Assembly (NCBI RefSeq): GCF_902497895.1
Contig: NZ_CABVHQ010000021.1
Span: 1 to 64,000 of the forward strand
Length of the DNA stretch: 64,000 bases
From: Pseudomonas fluorescens
GTDB taxonomy: Bacteria > Pseudomonadota > Gammaproteobacteria > Pseudomonadales > Pseudomonadaceae
Reading direction: 5' to 3'
Shown: piece after piece, positions 38,133-47,758 of the stretch
Layout: every line of letters begins with the position of its first letter
Position numbering within the stretch: the stretch's first letter is position 1
The notes under the pieces: model-generated
Told to the model about the DNA's origin: nothing
The model's database searches: none
Seen by the model: the letters and a program-made list of their open reading frames with translations, nothing else
Translations under genes and position numbers: made by a program

Positions 38133-39275
38133 TCAGTTGGATGGGATACTTTCCATGATGGGGGGCGACTTCAGATGAGCATAGCGGCTACGTAAGGTTT
38201 CGAGAAGCATCTCTCCAGGCTTTTTGGCACAATGGAGATATATTTTGAATAGTCCACCAAAACCCATTTCACGGTATCGACTCGCGACTTCCTCATCACT
38301 CGGCCCGTCCGGCAGCCCAAGATGAAGTGTCAAATTTTTGCCTTCAACAGCAAATAGAGGTGTCTCCCAAAGAAATTGAGCGGCGCCCACTTTAGGCAGT
38401 CGAACAAACATATAACCGTGGTTACCCAGCGTATCAACATCACCTCCGCGTCTTCTTTTCCACTCAAGAAGTCCATCGTCCGGGCGTGCCAGACAAGACC
38501 CGATATCATAATAGTCAAAACCATTTTCTATCGCCCACTCAAGTGCCATGAAGGTGGTGATTGAGTTGATTTCGCGTAGCCTTTTAGTATCTGAAAACAC
38601 AGCTTCAGGATAGCCGAAACGGATTGTGCTCCAGTAGCGCTTTCCTGCACGGGTAATTACGCACCCAAGATGGCATGCCACAACCTCGCCCTCCAACAGT
38701 ACTAGATCGAGTCGACCGGAAATTTTTGCCACCCTTTGAACCTCATGCAATTCAATTTGAGAGGCGGCTGTGCCATGCCTTGCTGTGGCATAAGGTTGAA
38801 GCATTTCTCGATCTGCACTTTCAATCTCGTCATCACTCAGCGCCTGTTTCATACGGTAGCGTAGTCGGTTCTTGCGTAGATTCCGACGTAACTCGGTATT
38901 GTATTTCGCTGTGATCTCATCGATTGATCTACTCAGCGGCACGATAGCACTTAGACACTGAGGCACATACAATGCACCCAGGGTTGGCATTTCACTGACA
39001 AATACCGTCCGGCTTGGTTTATCCAGTTCCAATTTGCTGTCAGCCACTTGAAATTCCGCACCCATGATAACCTTCACCAATTCCCGCTGTGCTTTCCTGC
39101 CGACATAGAGGATGTCGTAAGGACTATCTTTGCGCAGTCTGAATCTGGCGATTTCCCAGCGCCAAAAACACGCTCGTCCAAATATGTCTCGTAGCCAAGC
39201 GGCAGCTTTTCTTAGCTCAAATCGTATTGAAGGAGATATGAGTTTACGAATCAGTGTTGCTACAGATTCTTTCAT
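38133..39275 (-). CDS. GNAT/FemAB-like acyltransferase
   Basis: A 380-aa cytoplasmic protein with the double-GNAT organisation of BioF2/FemAB-like proteins: basic motif RRNLRKNRLRY, then LVLLEGEVVACHLGCVI, and YDIGSCLARPDDGLLEWKRRRGG, typical of this group. FemAB-like proteins are regular members of exosortase-type EPS loci, which fits the other PEP-CTERM-like parts here. Donor and acceptor unknown. It is an isolated minus-strand gene in an AT-rich region. Confidence 0.75.
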   Translation of the reverse strand: MKESVATLIRKLISPSIRFELRKAAAWLRDIFGRACFWRWEIARFRLRKDSPYDILYVGRKAQRELVKVIMGAEFQVADSKLELDKPSRTVFVSEMPTLGALYVPQCLSAIVPLSRSIDEITAKYNTELRRNLRKNRLRYRMKQALSDDEIESADREMLQPYATARHGTAASQIELHEVQRVAKISGRLDLVLLEGEVVACHLGCVITRAGKRYWSTIRFGYPEAVFSDTKRLREINSITTFMALEWAIENGFDYYDIGSCLARPDDGLLEWKRRRGGDVDTLGNHGYMFVRLPKVGAAQFLWETPLFAVEGKNLTLHLGLPDGPSDEEVASRYREMGFGGLFKIYLHCAKKPGEMLLETLRSRYAHLKSPPIMESIPSN

Positions 39276-40303
39276 TTGTTTATTAGCCAGGGAGAGGTTA
39301 TTTGAGATTGCAAATCAACGAAATAAATGCACGCAGTTGAAGTTCGATAGCCAAGCACGTTTTTCAAGGGCTGTAGCAAGCCATAGTTCGCGCACATATA
39401 TAGTCCCCCATTTTGAATTCACATTAAACGTTCTTTCTTGCGAAAAATTCGCAATCCTCTCCATAGAATCAAGATTGCTTGGCAACATCCAGTAACGCGC
39501 CCTTCACCCAGATCGAGTAAAGATGCTACTTCGGCGTTTTGCAAGGTAGTTGCCGCATCAGCCGTGTTTTTTATGCCCTCATTTTCAGCGCCGGTTGCTC
39601 CCTCTCCGGGTTGAGTTTGACGGCATCGATGGGGTGCCAATTCCGGATCGCGTCTAACCAGCGATGCGAGTGTTCAATATGAGCTTGCTGGTACAACGCA
39701 TGATGCTTGGTCAGCACCTCTTGATTCTCGCCGCGATGTCGCTGCGCCAGGGTTACGAAGCGGCTATGGCGGTAGCAGCTGCCTTGAAAGACATGACGGA
39801 CACCTGATCGCGGCCCAAAGAACACAAAATGGGGTGAGTTTTACTCGGACTCGATGCAATCGAGGCAAACGTGAGCAGATTGCAGCGTTGGGTAGGCCGC
39901 GGCTGTAGCCCTGAATCCTCACTGTGCATTCTTCGAGTGCTGGCCAGGCGCTGATAGACCCCGACGGGGCTATCCCTCTCGATCCGCCCGCATGCCGTTT
40001 CACGCTGAGCGGAAAGGCCAAAGGCGATGCGGGCTTATGGTGCCCCTGATCCTTGAGGCCGTCCTGTTGCGGGCTAATGCCGCCAAATCCTGAAGCTATT
40101 TCCGGCGGATAGAGTCCACTTGATTTATGACTGACTTGTTTATTGTGACGTTATTTTGACGGATCTGACCTGATTTTCTATTTTTATCTATGGCGATGAC
40201 GGACTATTGACGTAATAGCCATGTGCCTACTATGCTCACTTTAACCTGATAAAAATTCTTTCATCCAACAAAAGAATATTCCTCTGTGCAGGGAGCGGTG
40301 TTT
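39276..40303. other. Intergenic stretch with an IS remnant, otherwise unassigned
   Basis: Apart from the IS3-family fragment at 39571-39790 I find no gene. The open frames at 39764-40021 and nearby have no ribosome site and no recognisable protein. Around 40130-40270 the DNA is AT-rich and probably holds the promoter of the 40304 gene. Confidence 0.4.
39571..39790 (-). pseudogene. IS3-family transposase C-terminal remnant
   Basis: The minus-strand frame reads SRFVTLAQRHRGENQEVLTK then HHALYQQA and IRNWHPIDAVKLNPER. This is the C-terminal pattern of IS3-group OrfB transposases (FVTPEQRHxGxD...ALYxxA...NWxPxxxVxLNPE). The catalytic core and the N-terminal half are absent. Confidence 0.65.
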
Positions 40304-40792
40304 ATGCATAAGACACGTTTCATTAAATCCACTTTGTTGTTAATACTCCTGAATGGTGCGTCTGCTTTTAGTGCTCAGGCGGCCAGTTTGGCCTATGACT
40401 CTAGTTGCATGAGCAACTCTGGCAAAAAGTCAGGGGCTCAACTCGGCATGCTGATAGAAGAGCACGCGGGTGGCGCGCTGTTTACTTTAAAAAACAGCCT
40501 TGGCGTGCCTTTGTCGATCAGCGATATCTACTTCGATTCCGATGATGGCCAACCTGCCCTATTTAGCAGTATTGCTTATCATTCTGACTCGGGGGTGGGT
40601 GTTTCCTTCGACAGCCAAGCTGCACTGGCAAATCTTCCAGGTGTTGGACCGCATGTCCAAGGTATAGGCCTGGCTGGGACAGCCGATTCTTATATCAAGC
40701 AACAGAGTGCTGTACCGCTTCCTGCGGCAGCATGGTTATTTTCTTCCGCGTTGTTTGGTTTTATTGTGTTCGCCAATCGACGGAAAGTGTAG
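40304..40792 (+). CDS. PEP-CTERM-like protein with VPLPA-type sorting signal
   Basis: A 162-aa exported protein. An N-terminal signal peptide (1-26, ending SAQA) is followed by a Ser/Gly-rich mature region of about 110 residues. The C-terminus is a complete tripartite sorting tail: VPLPA (137-141), hydrophobic segment (142-157) and RRK (159-161). Such tails are cut by exosortases of EPS-linked systems. The ATG at 40304 has GGAG eight bases upstream. No exosortase gene is in this window. It is convergent with the EPS glycosyltransferase operon. Confidence 0.8.
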   Translation: MHKTRFIKSTLLLILLNGASAFSAQAASLAYDSSCMSNSGKKSGAQLGMLIEEHAGGALFTLKNSLGVPLSISDIYFDSDDGQPALFSSIAYHSDSGVGVSFDSQAALANLPGVGPHVQGIGLAGTADSYIKQQSAVPLPAAAWLFSSALFGFIVFANRRKV

Positions 40793-40910
40793 GTGGTGAT
40801 TTCGTACAGCACCTCCTTCATGGTCGGATCGCTGCATACTCGGTGTCGGCGAAGGTCATCTGCTTCATGGGAAACTCGTGCAACGGGATCGCTGTATTTC
40901 ACCAGTTTCC

Positions 40911-41651
40911 CTAAACAGGCGCATCTCTGCAGATCAGCATGCGCAACAAGAACATTGGATTACCAACCACATAGCGACTGAATAATCGCTTTGGCTCACT
41001 CATCAACCTGAATACCCACTCACAACCGAGACGACGCACCCATTGCGGAGCCCGAGTAACCTTGCCGCCGAGAAAATCCAGGATCGCCCCGCCGCACACT
41101 ATCAGACAGGGCACGCCGCTGGCAGCCAGCCTGGCAGCAACGGCTTCTTGCTTGGGCATGCCCATGCCCAGCACAACCAATTCTGGCTGCAGTTGCCGGG
41201 CAAGGTTTATGTAGGCATCCACCTCAGCAAAACCATGGTGAGCAGAAACTACATTTACCGCAAATAGCGCTTCGCTACGCTGCACCGCATTCGCTAGAAA
41301 GGGCTCTTCAGTACCCCAGAAAGCCACGCGCCGGCCCTTGAACGCGGCCAATAATTTTGGGATAAAATCCGTGCCATTCATATTTAGACCCGGCACTAAG
41401 CCGAACCGGCGAAACAGGATGGCCATGCCGGAACCATCCCGTAATAACACGTCGGCAGCCGACAGCGAGTTATAGTAATCGGCGTTGCCCGCCACCAGGT
41501 TCATGGCATGGGCATTGACGAATCCAAGCACTGTCGCCGTCTCAGGCTTGGATAAAGCATCAATCAATCCTTGTTCATCACCGAGATCACTGACCACCCT
41601 GAGTTTCTGGATAATCGTTTGCCAGTTGTGCTGCCAAGTAAAAGCGCGCAT
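40911..41651 (-). CDS. WecG/TagA/CpsF-family glycosyltransferase
   Basis: A 246-aa GT26 enzyme that adds a sugar (classically N-acetylmannosamine or its uronate) to a lipid-linked intermediate. Motifs: FVNAHAMNLV, DGSGMAILFRRFG, GMGMPKQEAVAARL and CGGAILDFLGGKVTRAPQWV. It is the last gene of the minus-strand EPS operon; its ATG overlaps the preceding stop (TAATG). Confidence 0.92.
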   Translation of the reverse strand: MRAFTWQHNWQTIIQKLRVVSDLGDEQGLIDALSKPETATVLGFVNAHAMNLVAGNADYYNSLSAADVLLRDGSGMAILFRRFGLVPGLNMNGTDFIPKLLAAFKGRRVAFWGTEEPFLANAVQRSEALFAVNVVSAHHGFAEVDAYINLARQLQPELVVLGMGMPKQEAVAARLAASGVPCLIVCGGAILDFLGGKVTRAPQWVRRLGCEWVFRLMSEPKRLFSRYVVGNPMFLLRMLICRDAPV

Positions 41652-42838
41652 TAGCTGTCATCTCGCTTCGAACGCACCCACTCAACCTGGCGCTTAAGCA
41701 AAAAGCCTAGATACAGGGGTATTTTCTTCACCGCGTAGAACGGCGCATATAACAAGGCTGAAAAAGAGATCATCCCGCGACCAAATTGACTCCACGCCAG
41801 CAAGACAGTCACATTCAATATTACCACCCCGGCAGAAGCGATCAATGCTGGAGCCAAAGCTGCGCACAGCATAAATACCAACCATGACAGACTAAAAACA
41901 GCCCCTAACGCTAAAGCCAATAAGGCCAACGGAGGGACCAATAAATCCAGCGTCATAGCCAGGAGGTTCCAGTTACGCCGGCCAATCGACTCTGCAAACA
42001 ACTTTGGCGCATCACCAAGGATGACCCCTAGATGACCATGTTCCCAGCGCGTACGCTGGGTGCTCAAGCCTTCATCACTGCGCGGAAAATAGCTGGTCAC
42101 CAGAGCATCAGGGCAAAACAAAGGCGGTTTGCCGTTGCGGCAGAAATCGAAGCCCATCTTCAAATCTTCGACGATGTGGCCACTGGCTAAATCGATCAAA
42201 GCCAGATCCCGCCAGGCGAAAGCCATTCCCGTGCCCATTAACTGACAGGGCAAACCAAGCCGAGCCCAACCTCGCGGCCGAACCAGATTCTTCAGACACC
42301 ATGCAAACTCAGCAAGCCTCACTTTCAGCCCGGCACCTGCTGGAGCACGCATTAAATTAAGTGCTTGCGTTGGCCGCCCTGAGTCGATGCAACACATTGC
42401 CAAACGCTCAATAGAGCCCTCACCCACCTGGCAATCGGCATCGACAATGATCATGACGTCCGGCGCAACGCCCGCCAGATGACGCACCCCAAAGTCCAGC
42501 GCATAACCCTTGCCACCCTGCTGATTATTGCTGCGTTCCACCACCTCGGCGCCCGCCGTGCGGGCCAGCGCGGCCGTGTCGTCAGAACAGTTGTCCGCCA
42601 CCACCAACAGGCGATCGCCCTCTAGCAGCTGCGGCCGAATGCTATTTAGCGTCGCGATTATGATCGAGGATTCATTGTGTGCCGGCACCAACACCGCGAC
42701 CCGCGGACGTAATCCTTGCGCCGACGGGAGTGACCTCGCAGGCAGGCAGGCCAGCAGCACCTGCACAAACAGCACCAACACCGGCAAGCAGATGAGTACC
42801 AGGAGTGCGCTGAGCAGCCAATTAAGTAACGTGATCAT
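41651..42838 (-). CDS. Membrane-bound family 2 glycosyltransferase
   Basis: A 395-aa GT2 enzyme. One N-terminal helix, GT-A domain with VAVLVPAHNES, DNCSDDT, IVDADCQ and the QRTRWEHGH (Q/RxxRW) motif, then three or four C-terminal helices. This topology matches processive or polyprenol-linked GT2 enzymes such as those of cellulose or hyaluronan type, though length suggests single-sugar transfer. Overlaps both neighbours (TAATG and 4 bp). Confidence 0.9.
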   Translation of the reverse strand: MITLLNWLLSALLVLICLPVLVLFVQVLLACLPARSLPSAQGLRPRVAVLVPAHNESSIIIATLNSIRPQLLEGDRLLVVADNCSDDTAALARTAGAEVVERSNNQQGGKGYALDFGVRHLAGVAPDVMIIVDADCQVGEGSIERLAMCCIDSGRPTQALNLMRAPAGAGLKVRLAEFAWCLKNLVRPRGWARLGLPCQLMGTGMAFAWRDLALIDLASGHIVEDLKMGFDFCRNGKPPLFCPDALVTSYFPRSDEGLSTQRTRWEHGHLGVILGDAPKLFAESIGRRNWNLLAMTLDLLVPPLALLALALGAVFSLSWLVFMLCAALAPALIASAGVVILNVTVLLAWSQFGRGMISFSALLYAPFYAVKKIPLYLGFLLKRQVEWVRSKRDDS

Positions 42839-44037
42839 GCTTGCGCCCTAAATAAGTTAGCCAACTTGGCCGCTTCGGTATCGATATCGTGTCGCTCCAG
42901 CACTCGCTGATAAGCCGCCTCGCCCATCCGCTGCAAAACCTCGGCAGGTTGCGCGAGGCAGTCCGCCAGCGCCGCCGCCAACTCATCCACCGCTCCAGCG
43001 GGGAACAACCAACCGTTCTCACCCTGACGCACTAACTCGGGAATGCCCGCCACACAGGTCGTCAGCACTGGCCGACGCAAGGCCATGGCTTCCATGATTA
43101 CCACCGGCAAGCCCTCGGCGAAGCTCGGCAACACCAGGGCGCGCGCCGCAAGAATTTCCACCCGCACCTGCTCGCTGCTAATCCAGCCGGTAATTCGTAC
43201 CCGCGCCTGCAAGCCATGCAGGGCAATCAGGGCTTCGATTTCCGCACGCATTTCCCCATCGCCGGCCAGCACTATCTCGAACGCCACGGCTTGCGCTGCC
43301 AGGATGCGGGCAGCCTCAAGCAACAACAGTTGGCCCTTTTGCTCACACAAGCGACCCACGCAAACCAACCGCGGCACGGACGGCACGGCAACTGCCGGCA
43401 CATCGTGAAACGCCAGCTCCAGGCCGCAATGCACCACCTTTACCTTTGCCCAGTGCGCATGCGCCACCCAGCGAAACAGCTGGCTGCGCCCATAAGAGCT
43501 GATAGCCGCGACAAAAGCCGCACGCCGGACTTTCTCGCCCAAATGAATAAACTGCGGTTTGTCGAATTCTTCCGGGCCATGCACGGTAAAACTGTACGTT
43601 GGCCCGCCGAGTGCGTTGGCCAGCATCACCACCTCGGTTGAGTTAGTGCCGAAATGCGCATGCACATGCTCGGCGCCGAACGCCTGCAACCAAGGCAGCA
43701 AGCGGCACGCCTCGGACAAATAGATCAAATGGTACGGCCACGGGCGATCGGCACGCAGGCCCATGCGCAGCGCCAGCCGCAGCGCCGAAAAAAAGCGTCG
43801 CGGCTGGGCGCGCAGCACCTGTAGCACAGGCACTAACAGCCCTTTGACTCCGCCCTGCAACACATAACAGGTTTTATTGCGTTCGGACACGTCCTCGGCA
43901 TCCACCAACTCAGCGTCCCAGCCACGCAGAGCAATGCGCTGCACCGCAAAGCCCTGACGCTCTAACGCCAAAATCTCGCGACGAATGAAGCTATGGCTGA
44001 CCTTGGGGTATTGATTGATGAAATAAGCGATACGCAT
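42835..44037 (-). CDS. Family 4 glycosyltransferase
   Basis: A 400-aa retaining GT-B enzyme. The acceptor half has VHAHFGTNSTEV, the donor half VCVGRLCEQKGQ and the EX7E region PSFAEGLPVVIMEAMALRRPV. Probably transfers one sugar of the repeat unit on the cytoplasmic face. It overlaps the GT2 gene by four bases and is GC-rich compared with genes at the island's left end. Confidence 0.93.
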   Translation of the reverse strand: MRIAYFINQYPKVSHSFIRREILALERQGFAVQRIALRGWDAELVDAEDVSERNKTCYVLQGGVKGLLVPVLQVLRAQPRRFFSALRLALRMGLRADRPWPYHLIYLSEACRLLPWLQAFGAEHVHAHFGTNSTEVVMLANALGGPTYSFTVHGPEEFDKPQFIHLGEKVRRAAFVAAISSYGRSQLFRWVAHAHWAKVKVVHCGLELAFHDVPAVAVPSVPRLVCVGRLCEQKGQLLLLEAARILAAQAVAFEIVLAGDGEMRAEIEALIALHGLQARVRITGWISSEQVRVEILAARALVLPSFAEGLPVVIMEAMALRRPVLTTCVAGIPELVRQGENGWLFPAGAVDELAAALADCLAQPAEVLQRMGEAAYQRVLERHDIDTEAAKLANLFRAQA

Positions 44038-44071
44038 AGGAACCAGGCTTAGATGTCGTTGCGGTGAATTA

Positions 44072-44275
44072 TTACTGTAGGTACTCCCACAGCAGTGCAG
44101 TTATCAGGAGCGTCAACAAGCACCACGGCGTTTGCTCCGCCCCGACCTCACTATAGACCAAACCAAATGCCTTGCAGACTCGCAACCTCTCAGAAGGCCA
44201 AATAAAAAACGGTACGAAAGGCATACTCTCTCTATAATCAAATATCGACCTGATGAGTGCTTGTATTCGCTGCAT
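44072..44275 (-). CDS. Small membrane protein, 67 aa, unknown
   Basis: A short frame with a good ribosome site (GAGG five bases before ATG 44275). It starts inside the last 38 bases of the DUF535 gene, suggesting coupling. The sequence has FVPFFIWPSERLR in the middle and ends with one hydrophobic helix (WCLLTLLITALLWEYLQ). I do not recognise a family. Its place between DUF535 and GT4 genes suggests an accessory EPS role, if expressed. Confidence 0.45.
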   Translation of the reverse strand: MQRIQALIRSIFDYRESMPFVPFFIWPSERLRVCKAFGLVYSEVGAEQTPWCLLTLLITALLWEYLQ

Positions 44276-45185
44276 GACTGCCTCTTAATACCCTGTCTGT
44301 TTTTTTAAAAACATCATCAAGAAGCTCATAACGCCTGCGGTACATGGCGCGTTTTTTTGAAGGAATATCATCAAGCGCCTTCTTGGACAGGGCCATGGGA
44401 ATTTCAAAAAAGTCTTCGCGCTCTGACGGAATCGCTCCATGCTCCAACCATATGACATCATAATTAGCCGCCAGGTCTTGAGCTTTTTGAGCCCCAAAAT
44501 ACGGATGACGATGATGACGATATCCATCCCCTATTGCATAAATCTTTTCAACACCCACATTTCTTGCAATATATTTAATAGCTTCGATCAGAAAACTTCT
44601 TGGCCGCAGGCCTTCAAAATCTTTTGTCAGCCCTCTATAAATATCCAAAGACCTGTCACTCTCCACGCCTTTGTGTATCCCTTGAACTGCACCGATAAAA
44701 ATACATAACTCAACCTCCGTACGACACAAGGTAAAGGCTATTGATGCAATACGTAAATCACCCTGAAACAAATTCAGCACCAACTCTCCTTCCCGCATAA
44801 ACCATACCGGACGGTCCAGAACCAAGGAACAACCAACAGAGCACGCCGACAGGTCACTCAACATCAAGCTGTCATTTCGTCCCAGAAGTAATAAACGCGG
44901 ACAGCTTTTTGTGACCACTTCGTAATGCGAGGCCAAGACACTAAGTCTGTCCTGAGATCTCCAGCACCTACTGATGTACGGCCAATGAACAACACCAAGA
45001 CAATCACTTCCCAACTGCTCAAAACGGGTCTTGCCCAAGGCATTGGTCATACGCCACAAAAACAACTTGAGCTCGGACCAGTTTCTTGCCATTAAAATGA
45101 GCAATCTAAGTTTGTTATTCAACGCTCTAAAAGAATACCCTGCATGCAAAAAAAACGCGCTTCTTAATATCAGCCGATAATTCAT
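44238..45185 (-). CDS. DUF535 (VirK/YbjX-like) protein
   Basis: A 315-aa protein of the DUF535 family. Recognisable core: FIGAVQGIHKG, GLRPRSFLIEAIKYIARNVG, KIYAIGDGYRHHRHPYFG and YDVIWLEHG. VirK-type proteins are linked to envelope and virulence functions but have no known enzymatic activity. AT-rich relative to both neighbours, so possibly acquired separately. Eight bases after the GT2 gene. Confidence 0.85.
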   Translation of the reverse strand: MNYRLILRSAFFLHAGYSFRALNNKLRLLILMARNWSELKLFLWRMTNALGKTRFEQLGSDCLGVVHWPYISRCWRSQDRLSVLASHYEVVTKSCPRLLLLGRNDSLMLSDLSACSVGCSLVLDRPVWFMREGELVLNLFQGDLRIASIAFTLCRTEVELCIFIGAVQGIHKGVESDRSLDIYRGLTKDFEGLRPRSFLIEAIKYIARNVGVEKIYAIGDGYRHHRHPYFGAQKAQDLAANYDVIWLEHGAIPSEREDFFEIPMALSKKALDDIPSKKRAMYRRRYELLDDVFKKTDRVLRGSHAANTSTHQVDI

Positions 45186-45192
45186 AGTCGTC

Positions 45193-46179
45193 TCACTTGT
45201 ATTCGATCAACACCGTCTTGCCGGCGCCGAATCTGTTCAACAGAAACTTGACTTGCCCGAGCATCTCGGGAAATTTTCCCAGCACCAGAAAGAAAGCCTG
45301 CAGCCAGTTTTCGCGCGCTGATCTATCGCCCCGGCGAGCCAAGCGCACCACCTGGAGTGGATAGACCAGCAGCAGAAGCAGCCCAAACCATCCCAGCATC
45401 AAACTCGCGATAATAGTCGCCAGCGGGACACCCAAGCCCCAGAGCCAAGCACGGCGCGACTCACGTAGCCAATGTTGCTCCGGTGCGGCCCCATGCAAAA
45501 ATGCGCCCTCGGCAAAGGCATGGCCACCACGCAGGGTACGCTGCCACCATTGGCCGAATCGGGTCATGGCCGCATCGTGCAAGGTCATTTCCTCAACCAG
45601 ACGCCAGACCTTCCATCCAGACGCACGCAGACGCACACACAACTCAGGCTCTTCCCCGGCAATAAGATCCGCTCGAAACCCGGACACTGCGGCGAAGGCG
45701 TCAGCCCGCATCAGCGCATCGCCACCACAAGCCTTGGCCTCACCTATCGGCGTATCCCATTCGAGATCACACAGCAAGTTATAAATCGAGCGCTGTGGAA
45801 AACGTTCCCGGCGCCGTCCACAGACCACCGCAACCGTAGGCTGCGCATCAAGAAAGGCTTGTGCCTGGGGCAGCCAGCCACTGACAACCTCGCAATCACC
45901 ATCGACAAACTGCACATAACGCATCGCCGGTAGCAAGCGTTGCGCGCTGGCAAACCCTTCATTGCGCGCGCGCGCAGCCGTAAAGGGAACCGCCATGTCC
46001 AACTCGACCACCTCGACCCCAAGCCTCTGTGCCATCTGCACTGAACCGTCCGTTGATCCAGAGTCGACATAAACAACCTTCTCTGCCGCACCGACCAGCG
46101 TAGCCAGGCAACGCTCAAGCCGTAGGCCTTCATTGCGACCAATAACAACGACCCCAATACCAGTGGCCTTGGGGTTCAT
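45193..46179 (-). CDS. Family 2 glycosyltransferase with C-terminal helices
   Basis: A 328-aa GT2 enzyme. GT-A motifs VVVIGRNEGLRLERCL, YVDSGSTDGS and FVDGDCE, then EPELCVRLRASGWKVWRL. A helical pair lies near residues 235-270. The start at 46179 overlaps the acetyltransferase stop (ATGA) and has AAGG eight bases upstream; an ATG six bases earlier is too close to it. Confidence 0.92.
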   Translation of the reverse strand: MNPKATGIGVVVIGRNEGLRLERCLATLVGAAEKVVYVDSGSTDGSVQMAQRLGVEVVELDMAVPFTAARARNEGFASAQRLLPAMRYVQFVDGDCEVVSGWLPQAQAFLDAQPTVAVVCGRRRERFPQRSIYNLLCDLEWDTPIGEAKACGGDALMRADAFAAVSGFRADLIAGEEPELCVRLRASGWKVWRLVEEMTLHDAAMTRFGQWWQRTLRGGHAFAEGAFLHGAAPEQHWLRESRRAWLWGLGVPLATIIASLMLGWFGLLLLLVYPLQVVRLARRGDRSARENWLQAFFLVLGKFPEMLGQVKFLLNRFGAGKTVLIEYK

Positions 46180-46700
46180 GAGCATTCCCTTGCTTCTGCG
46201 CGCTGCCTCTTCTTGATAGTCGCAGGCACGCCCACTGCCACCGAGTCGTCCGGTACATCTGTCAGCACCACGGCATTGGCACCAATCACGACATTGTTAC
46301 CAATGCGGATATTGCCCAGCACCTTGGCCCCTGCACCGATATCAACATTGTTACCCATCACCGGGGCACTCGGCTCATCCACATTCTTTAGCCCCACGAC
46401 CACGCCATTGCGGACACGGCAATCATCGCCGAACTGCGCATAACCACTGATCACGATACCGCCGAAATGATCAATGACGAAGTTGCGCCCGATCACCACC
46501 TCGCACGGCAGCTCGACACCCGTCACGATCTGGACCAATTTGAAGAGTACTTTGTATATAAAGGAGAGCAACTTGCGCAACAATGCTGGGCGCACACCGT
46601 AGCGCCAGCGCCCAAAGCGATAAACCAGCATCACCCAGAACCCCTGAGCAGCCCAATCACCAGCGTGTGCACGCAAGTCCGCACGTATATTTTCGAACAT
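46176..46700 (-). CDS. Serine O-acetyltransferase-like hexapeptide acyltransferase
   Basis: A 174-aa left-handed beta-helix protein. Hexapeptide repeats run through VIGRNFVIDHFGGIVISGYA to GAGAKVLGNIRIGNNVVIGANAV, ending VPDDSVAVGVPATI. In sugar clusters such proteins acetylate nucleotide sugars or EPS precursors rather than serine. It is coupled to the GT2 gene on its 3' side by a four-base overlap. Confidence 0.88.
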   Translation of the reverse strand: MFENIRADLRAHAGDWAAQGFWVMLVYRFGRWRYGVRPALLRKLLSFIYKVLFKLVQIVTGVELPCEVVIGRNFVIDHFGGIVISGYAQFGDDCRVRNGVVVGLKNVDEPSAPVMGNNVDIGAGAKVLGNIRIGNNVVIGANAVVLTDVPDDSVAVGVPATIKKRQRAEARECS

Positions 46701-46708
46701 AAGTTGAC

Positions 46709-47665
46709 CTACCGTGTTGGTTGGCTAGCGAATTTGGTATCGCGCAGCAACGCCCAGGTATCACGAGCATGCTGCCAACACGCCCCTATGGCGGCCCAGC
46801 CGCGGCCTTTCAATAGAGCCTTGAGCGCCAGAATCAGATCACCCATGCTCACCAGTAACATATGTGAGGCCAAACCAAGTAGACCGTGGTGCTTGCGGAA
46901 GTACAAAAGCTCGCTTTCGATTTGTAACGTGGTTATCTGTCGACTGACCACATTGAGTTCGACAACCGACTTGGCACTTTCACCGCCGATATGCACCACC
47001 GTGGTATGCGGGTAGTAAACCACCTTCCACCCGGCCTGTTTAACGCGTTTACAGTGATCGACCTCCTCGTAGTAAAGAAAGTAGCGCGGATCGAACAAGC
47101 CAATCTGGTCGATTACTTCACGGCGGATCAGGTAATAGCACCCAGGCAACCAGTCGCACTCACGCACCGAGGCATGATCCCAGGCCATGTCGTCGACCAT
47201 TTTCACCCCAGGGAAAAAGCGCCCGAGCCCTGTACGCGCGACAAAGACATTCAACGGAGTCGGAAAATAGCGACAGGAGGGCTGCAAATCACCCTCTCGC
47301 CCAACCAACCGAACGCCGAGGACACCGCAATCAGGGTGAGCCTCCATGTAGTCGAGGGTCTTGCTCAGGGTATCGGCAGCAACGAAGGCATCGGTATTGA
47401 GGAGCAACGCGTACTTGCCCTGCAGGTGTTCAACCAGTTGATTGTTGGCACGACCAAAACCAACATTATTTTCATTGGCAAGCAGAAATGCCTCTGGACA
47501 AACCGTTGCCAGGCACTCCAGCGAGTTATCGACAGAGGCATTGTCCACCACTAAATAGCGCGTTCGATCCGCAGTAGTTGACTCGTGCAATGCGTTAAAC
47601 ATGGGCTGCAGCAGAGTCGCTGTATTGTAGTTAACTACCAGTACATCAAGGGGTGCACTAATCAT
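46709..47665 (-). CDS. Family 2 glycosyltransferase (rhamnosyltransferase-like)
   Basis: A 318-aa GT2 enzyme with VLVVNYNTATLL, VDNASVDNSLE, LLLNTDAF and FLYYEEVDHCKRVKQAGWKVVYYP, the pattern of WbbL/RfbF-type enzymes that often transfer rhamnose. No C-terminal membrane domain apart from one weak helix (HMLLVSMGDLILALKALL). Confidence 0.9.
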   Translation of the reverse strand: MISAPLDVLVVNYNTATLLQPMFNALHESTTADRTRYLVVDNASVDNSLECLATVCPEAFLLANENNVGFGRANNQLVEHLQGKYALLLNTDAFVAADTLSKTLDYMEAHPDCGVLGVRLVGREGDLQPSCRYFPTPLNVFVARTGLGRFFPGVKMVDDMAWDHASVRECDWLPGCYYLIRREVIDQIGLFDPRYFLYYEEVDHCKRVKQAGWKVVYYPHTTVVHIGGESAKSVVELNVVSRQITTLQIESELLYFRKHHGLLGLASHMLLVSMGDLILALKALLKGRGWAAIGACWQHARDTWALLRDTKFASQPTR

Positions 47666-47758
47666 TAGATTGCCCCCCCCAAAAGTGCTGAACTCTCATT
47701 GCCGAATTACAAAATAATTTATAAATCAACATCATTCAAGCTCCGCTTCAAATGACCG

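Noticed and set aside
39764-40021. Minus-strand 85-codon frame next to the IS3 remnant
   Set aside because: No ribosome site, Cys/Arg-rich random-looking translation, not continuous with the transposase fragment.
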